Positions 60,426-64,000 of a stretch of 64,000 bases of DNA are shown in pieces (the stretch's first letter is position 1; each line of letters opens with the position of its first letter). A program made the translations under genes and the position numbers. The notes below the pieces were generated by a model, which worked only from the letters and a program-made list of their open reading frames with translations, ran no database searches and was not told the origin of the DNA. Source of the DNA: Winogradskyella haliclonae (GTDB taxonomy: Bacteria > Bacteroidota > Bacteroidia > Flavobacteriales > Flavobacteriaceae); the NCBI RefSeq assembly GCF_014635865.1, contig NZ_BMDQ01000001.1, forward strand, positions 1,178,001 to 1,242,000, given 5' to 3'.

Positions 60426-61847
60426 TTAATCTAATCCCGCAATTCTATCATCTTCTAGGATTGCTTCTGTTTCTGTTTTAACTTTATCTAAAATATCTTT
60501 AATGTCATCTTCTGTAGAAATAATGCCATCAGACAACATGTTTAAAATTGCTTTGTCTTGAGCTCGACCTCTTAGCATGGCTTCTCTGTAGCCAATATGT
60601 TCATTAAAGGTAACTAAACTATATTTTGAAGAATAATCTTCAGGATATTCTTTTTCAAGTGCCATCTCAATTTTTCGCTTTTCTTGAAATATAACTTGGC
60701 CTACGTGGTCTTTCATTTCATGAAAATTATCAATTGCTAAATCTGCTATAGCATCAGTGTCCTTCTTTCTTGTTTTTTCGTACTCAGAGAATATAGTTTC
60801 CCATCCAGCCTTGCCGCTAGACAAGTCGCCTTCATATTTATTTAAAATTGAATCAAATTCTACAACATCTTCAAAAGAAGCATTCATACCTTGTCCATAA
60901 AAAGGAACAATCGCATGTGCAGAATCACCCATCAGTAGAGTATTACCTTTATAATGCCAAGGCGAACATTTTACTGTCCCTAGTGGCGCAGTTGGGTTTT
61001 CAAAGAAATCTTCAACCAAATTAGGCATGAGTTCTAAGGCGTCTGGAAATTCTTTTTGAAAGAACTCTGTGACTATTTCTGGAGTTGATAGATTATTAAA
61101 ATTATATTCACCTTCGTCATAACTCAAGAAAAGCGTTACTGTAAAACTGCCGTCTAAATTTGGTAATGCAATGACCATGAAATCACCACGCGGCCAAATA
61201 TGTAAAGCATTTTTATAAGTTTTATAATCGCCATTCTCTGTTGGTAGAATAGTTAATTCTTTATAGCCATGTGTTAGATAGTCTTGAGAGAAGCTAAATA
61301 GAAATTTACGTTCTAAATAATAACTTCTACGTAATGCAGAGCCAGCACCATCAGTTGCTATAATACAATCGGCATCTTCAATAAATTCATCTTTAGTTTC
61401 ATAATCTTGAAAACGCGCAGTCGTGTTTTCAAAATCAACGGACAGACATTTTTTGTTGAAGTGTATGGAAACATTTTTATGTTTTTCAGCTTCGTCTAAT
61501 AACAAAGCATTAAGTCCACCTCTAGAAATAGAATTGATGTACTCATGGTCGCGTCCACTATAGTTAGACAAAAACGTATTTCCTTGTCTGTCATGGAGCA
61601 TACGCCCATTCATAGGAATACAAAGCGCTTTTACTTTTTCTTCAATTCCGACGAGCTTCATGCCTTTATTACCGCGGTCAGAAAATGCTAAATTAATAGA
61701 GCGACCAGCAGAAATATCTGTTTTACGCAAATCAGGACGCATTTCGTACACATTAACATTATAACCACGTTGCCCCATACGAAGTGCTAAAAGACTTCCG
61801 CACAAACCGGCTCCTATAATGAGTGTGTTTTGTTGTTTGTCTTTCAT
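60426..61847 (-). CDS. kmo: Kynurenine 3-monooxygenase
   Basis: FAD- and NADPH-dependent hydroxylation of L-kynurenine to 3-hydroxykynurenine. The 473 residues show the FAD-binding [20 protein letters not shown] (about 12-31), [20 protein letters not shown] (about 34-53, the ribose-contact and substrate Arg region), the DG motif [19 protein letters not shown] (about 157-175) and the second FAD motif [20 protein letters not shown] (about 307-326). The C-terminal extension to about 473 fits kynurenine hydroxylases rather than other flavoprotein hydroxylases. The start codon overlaps the kynU stop by four bases. Confidence 0.94.
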   Translation of the reverse strand: MKDKQQNTLIIGAGLCGSLLALRMGQRGYNVNVYEMRPDLRKTDISAGRSINLAFSDRGNKGMKLVGIEEKVKALCIPMNGRMLHDRQGNTFLSNYSGRDHEYINSISRGGLNALLLDEAEKHKNVSIHFNKKCLSVDFENTTARFQDYETKDEFIEDADCIIATDGAGSALRRSYYLERKFLFSFSQDYLTHGYKELTILPTENGDYKTYKNALHIWPRGDFMVIALPNLDGSFTVTLFLSYDEGEYNFNNLSTPEIVTEFFQKEFPDALELMPNLVEDFFENPTAPLGTVKCSPWHYKGNTLLMGDSAHAIVPFYGQGMNASFEDVVEFDSILNKYEGDLSSGKAGWETIFSEYEKTRKKDTDAIADLAIDNFHEMKDHVGQVIFQEKRKIEMALEKEYPEDYSSKYSLVTFNEHIGYREAMLRGRAQDKAILNMLSDGIISTEDDIKDILDKVKTETEAILEDDRIAGLD

Positions 61848-63109
61848 AAAATTGTTTTCAGTCTTTCAACAAATTGGTACACATCCATAAACGAATTGTA
61901 TAACGGTACTGGTGCACAGCGAATGACGTCTGGCTCACGCCAATCTGTTATGACTCCCGTTTCTGTTAATTTTTTATGTAATGTTTTATCTGCATTTTTT
62001 ACCTGAATAGATAATTGGCAACCACGTTCTTCAGGATTAGAAGGTGTGATAATTTTAATATCAGATTTATTTAATCTATTGATTAAAAATTCAAAATAGC
62101 CGGTCAATGTTTTTGATTTTAAACATAATTTATCAAAACCTGCATCTTTAAAAACATCTAAAGACGCCCTAATTGCTGCCATTGATAATATAGGTGGATT
62201 ACTCAACTGCCAACCTTCAGCACCTGGTAATTGGTCAAACTCATCACGCATTCTAAAACGTGTTTCTTTATTATGACTCCACCAACCTGTAAATCTATTC
62301 AGGTCTTTTCTGTTGGCGTGACGCTCATGCACAAAAGCGCCAGATAAACTTCCTGGGCCAGAATTTAAATATTTGTAAGTGCACCAAACTGCAAAGTCTG
62401 CACCAGAATTATGTAAATTAAGTTGTACGTTTCCTGCACCATGCGCACAATCAAAACCAACCGTACACCCGTAACTGTGGCCTAGCTCAGTGATGCGTTT
62501 TAAATCAAAAAATTGCCCTGTATAATAATTAACACCGCCAATCATAATGAGTGCTATTTCATCACCACGATTTTTTAGGATAGTTTCTAAGTCTTCGTAA
62601 TTAGCAAGTTCTTCATCGTCACGAGATTTCCATAATATTAATCCGTCTTTATCATCATAACCATGATGTCTTAATTGTGATTCAACAGCATATTTATCAC
62701 TAGGAAAAGCGTCTGCCTCTATTAAAATTTTATACCGCTTAGGTGAAGGCTTATAAAAGCTTACCATCATTAAATGCAAATTGGCGGTAAGTGAGTTCAT
62801 TACTATCACCTCTATCGGTTTTGCACCAACAATCTCTGCCATAGTTTCTGAAAGAAACTCATGATAGTGTAACCATGGGTTTTGACCTTCGGTATGACCT
62901 TCGACACCAAGATTTGCCCAATCTTCAAGTTCTTGGGTAATATAGCTTTTTGTAATTTTTGGTTGTAGACCTAAAGAATTTCCAGTCATATAAATCAATT
63001 CATTTCCGTTTTTGTCTTTAGGGATGTGAAATTGATTTCGGTATGCTGCTAATTGGTCGTTTTGGTCTAGCTGTTTGGCAAAATCGAGACCTAGTTTATA
63101 GTTAGACAA
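61844..63109 (-). CDS. kynU: Kynureninase
   Basis: PLP enzyme that cleaves 3-hydroxykynurenine (or kynurenine) to 3-hydroxyanthranilate (or anthranilate) and alanine. The 421 residues are complete: YMTGNSLGLQPK (about 40-51), VIVMNSLTANLHLMMVSFYK (about 101-120), GFDCAHGAGNVQLNLHN (about 218-234), and the Schiff-base Lys246 in VWCTYKYLNSGPGSL. C-terminal GWQLSNPPILSMAAIRASLD and NADKTLHKKLTETGVITDWR follow. First gene of the operon; a TATTTTTG box lies just upstream and a terminator separates it from the lipoprotein gene. Confidence 0.95.
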   Translation of the reverse strand: MSNYKLGLDFAKQLDQNDQLAAYRNQFHIPKDKNGNELIYMTGNSLGLQPKITKSYITQELEDWANLGVEGHTEGQNPWLHYHEFLSETMAEIVGAKPIEVIVMNSLTANLHLMMVSFYKPSPKRYKILIEADAFPSDKYAVESQLRHHGYDDKDGLILWKSRDDEELANYEDLETILKNRGDEIALIMIGGVNYYTGQFFDLKRITELGHSYGCTVGFDCAHGAGNVQLNLHNSGADFAVWCTYKYLNSGPGSLSGAFVHERHANRKDLNRFTGWWSHNKETRFRMRDEFDQLPGAEGWQLSNPPILSMAAIRASLDVFKDAGFDKLCLKSKTLTGYFEFLINRLNKSDIKIITPSNPEERGCQLSIQVKNADKTLHKKLTETGVITDWREPDVIRCAPVPLYNSFMDVYQFVERLKTIL

Positions 63110-63134
63110 ATTGTGATTGCGTTTTGGTGTCTAA

Positions 63135-63142
63135 CAAAAATA
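63135..63142 (-). promoter_or_regulatory. kynU: Kynurenine operon promoter, -7 box
   Basis: Minus-strand TATTTTTG matches TAnnTTTG, 26 bases upstream of the kynU start. No clear TTG partner is visible at 17-23 bases. It lies downstream of the terminator at 63158-63186, so it is the operon's own start. Confidence 0.55.
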
Positions 63143-63157
63143 AGGATTTGATAGGCA

Positions 63158-63186
63158 TAAAAAAAGCGCCTTGAACACAAAGCGCT
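63158..63186 (-). terminator. Terminator of the 229-residue lipoprotein gene
   Basis: On the minus strand AGCGCTTTG pairs with CAAGGCGCT around TGTT (9 bp including one G-U pair, 63165-63186) and runs into seven T. It separates 63272-63961 from the kynurenine operon. A weaker 4-bp hairpin (CGCC, GGCG) lies nearby at about 63203-63214. Confidence 0.8.
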
Positions 63187-63271
63187 GGAGAATATATATA
63201 GACGCCCAAAGGCGGAAAACATAAGATATACGATTTAAGTCGAAACCTAAGCGCGAACCTTACATTATACT

Positions 63272-63961
63272 TTAGAAAACCTTAATCTCGGTTTTTACTT
63301 TTACGTCTGTAAAATTAAGGTTCCATTTACCATTGTCTTTCTTGTGGTCAATTGCAATTTTGATACCGTTATAATCTCTATAATTTTCAAAAGTGTTAGA
63401 TAATTGAGGCTCTTCGGAGTTACCTTTTCTAAATGACCATTCCTTAATCATATAATGTTTATCATAATAAATGTCATAGGCATCACCAGGTGTATAACCA
63501 CCTTCGCTAGGATATAAAATAGTAATCATATCCATGTCGGTTTTACTAATAGGAGCTGTAGCTTTTACAGGTTCAGAAATTGTAGCTGTAGTATCCCAAA
63601 TCAATTGAAATGGTACTAATAGCCAATATTTGTCATTAATAAATGCGCGATCTGGAGTAATACTTGTAGAGTTAATATTCTTTCTGCTGTATTTTAGAGT
63701 ATCGTTTCCATCAAAAGCATAGACACTATCTTTTTTTGGTAGCCATGACCATGAGCGGCCACTTCCTTTTATGGTATCTCTGTCAACCGCAAATGTAAAT
63801 TGTACTTCGGTAACGTTTTTCCAGTTTTCAAAACCGTGAGCATTGGCAATTTTTTCTGCAATGGTCAATTCCTTTTTATCTTTGGTTGGAGTTTCCGATT
63901 TATCGGATTTACAACTTAACATAAAAATGAAAACGAATAGAATGGTATATAAAGGTTTCAT
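63272..63961 (-). CDS. Lipoprotein, unknown function
   Basis: A 229-residue lipoprotein: signal MKPLYTILFVFIFMLSC with lipobox LSC (Cys17) and a charged tether (KSDKSETPTKDKKELTIAEK). The mature protein begins IANAHGFENWKNVTEVQFTF (about 38-57) and has beta-rich repeats (YAFDGNDTLKYSRKNI, YWLLVPFQLIWDTTAT, YDIYYDKHYMIKEWSFRKG). The sequence suits an outer-membrane LolA/LolB-like or DUF6503-like fold, but I do not commit to either. It has its own terminator and is not part of the kynurenine operon. Confidence 0.7.
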   Translation of the reverse strand: MKPLYTILFVFIFMLSCKSDKSETPTKDKKELTIAEKIANAHGFENWKNVTEVQFTFAVDRDTIKGSGRSWSWLPKKDSVYAFDGNDTLKYSRKNINSTSITPDRAFINDKYWLLVPFQLIWDTTATISEPVKATAPISKTDMDMITILYPSEGGYTPGDAYDIYYDKHYMIKEWSFRKGNSEEPQLSNTFENYRDYNGIKIAIDHKKDNGKWNLNFTDVKVKTEIKVF

Positions 63962-64000
63962 ATTAAAAAATGATAAATTAATTTAGATGTAAAATTACAC

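Noticed and set aside
1..64000. Mobile elements, prophage, CRISPR arrays, tRNA or rRNA genes
   Set aside because: No transposase, integrase, capsid or terminase gene, no repeated spacer structure, and no cloverleaf or rRNA sequence was seen. The tail-fibre-like modules at 44-48 kb occur in proteins with bacterial signal peptides and lack any phage gene around them.

Overview
This window looks like chromosomal DNA from a marine-type member of the Flavobacteriaceae (Bacteroidota). The evidence is the AT-rich composition, a short 287-residue primary sigma factor, type IX secretion parts and cargo (PorT, the DUF5103 plug, type A and type B sorting domains), the lipoprotein TamL, an NQR sodium pump, and repeated TAnnTTTG promoter boxes. 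The genus cannot be fixed from the sequence. I see no tRNA, rRNA, CRISPR array, insertion sequence or integrated phage. No gene-free stretch exceeds 300 bases.

Layout. 0-9 kb: rpoD, an unidentified possible regulator facing an outer-membrane barrel gene across a strong palindrome, rpsO-pnp, a lipoprotein, accD (its N-terminal zinc-ribbon cysteines are absent) and fbaA. 9-17 kb: tamL, a SpoU-family rRNA methyltransferase, ubiE-porT and trkA-trkH. 17-29 kb: two small membrane proteins, desaturase-aminotransferase, rsmG, a type IX-secreted esterase-like protein, pruA, a possible permuted papain-fold protein, decarboxylase-apaG and the DUF5103 plug. 29-39 kb: nqrABCDEF, a DASS transporter, two uncharacterised proteins and apbE, the likely flavin-attaching enzyme for NqrB and NqrC. 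39-43 kb: methyltransferase, map, gpmI-HAD.

43-54.6 kb: a secreted ankyrin protein, an M48 protease, then a four-gene minus-strand surface cluster (44.3-47.9 kb). Three of its proteins are mosaics of shared modules that resemble phage tail-fibre and Bacteroidota surface proteins; the fourth is a type B T9SS cargo. After GNAT and pepE come three overlapping genes for secreted carboxypeptidase-regulatory-like proteins (two are clear paralogs), a DUF6702 protein and an M1 peptidase.

54.6-64 kb: tatA, then a tightly packed nine-gene minus-strand operon: kynU, kmo, a RidA-type 2-aminomuconate deaminase, an aldehyde dehydrogenase, a small exported protein, an SDR, 3-hydroxyanthranilate dioxygenase, ACMS decarboxylase and an O-methyltransferase. 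Together these encode kynurenine to 4-oxalocrotonate, the catabolic branch of the kynurenine pathway, plus three genes with no assigned step. A promoter and an upstream terminator bound the operon on its 5' side.

The two best candidates for undescribed biology are the mosaic surface cluster and the extra genes inside the kynurenine operon.
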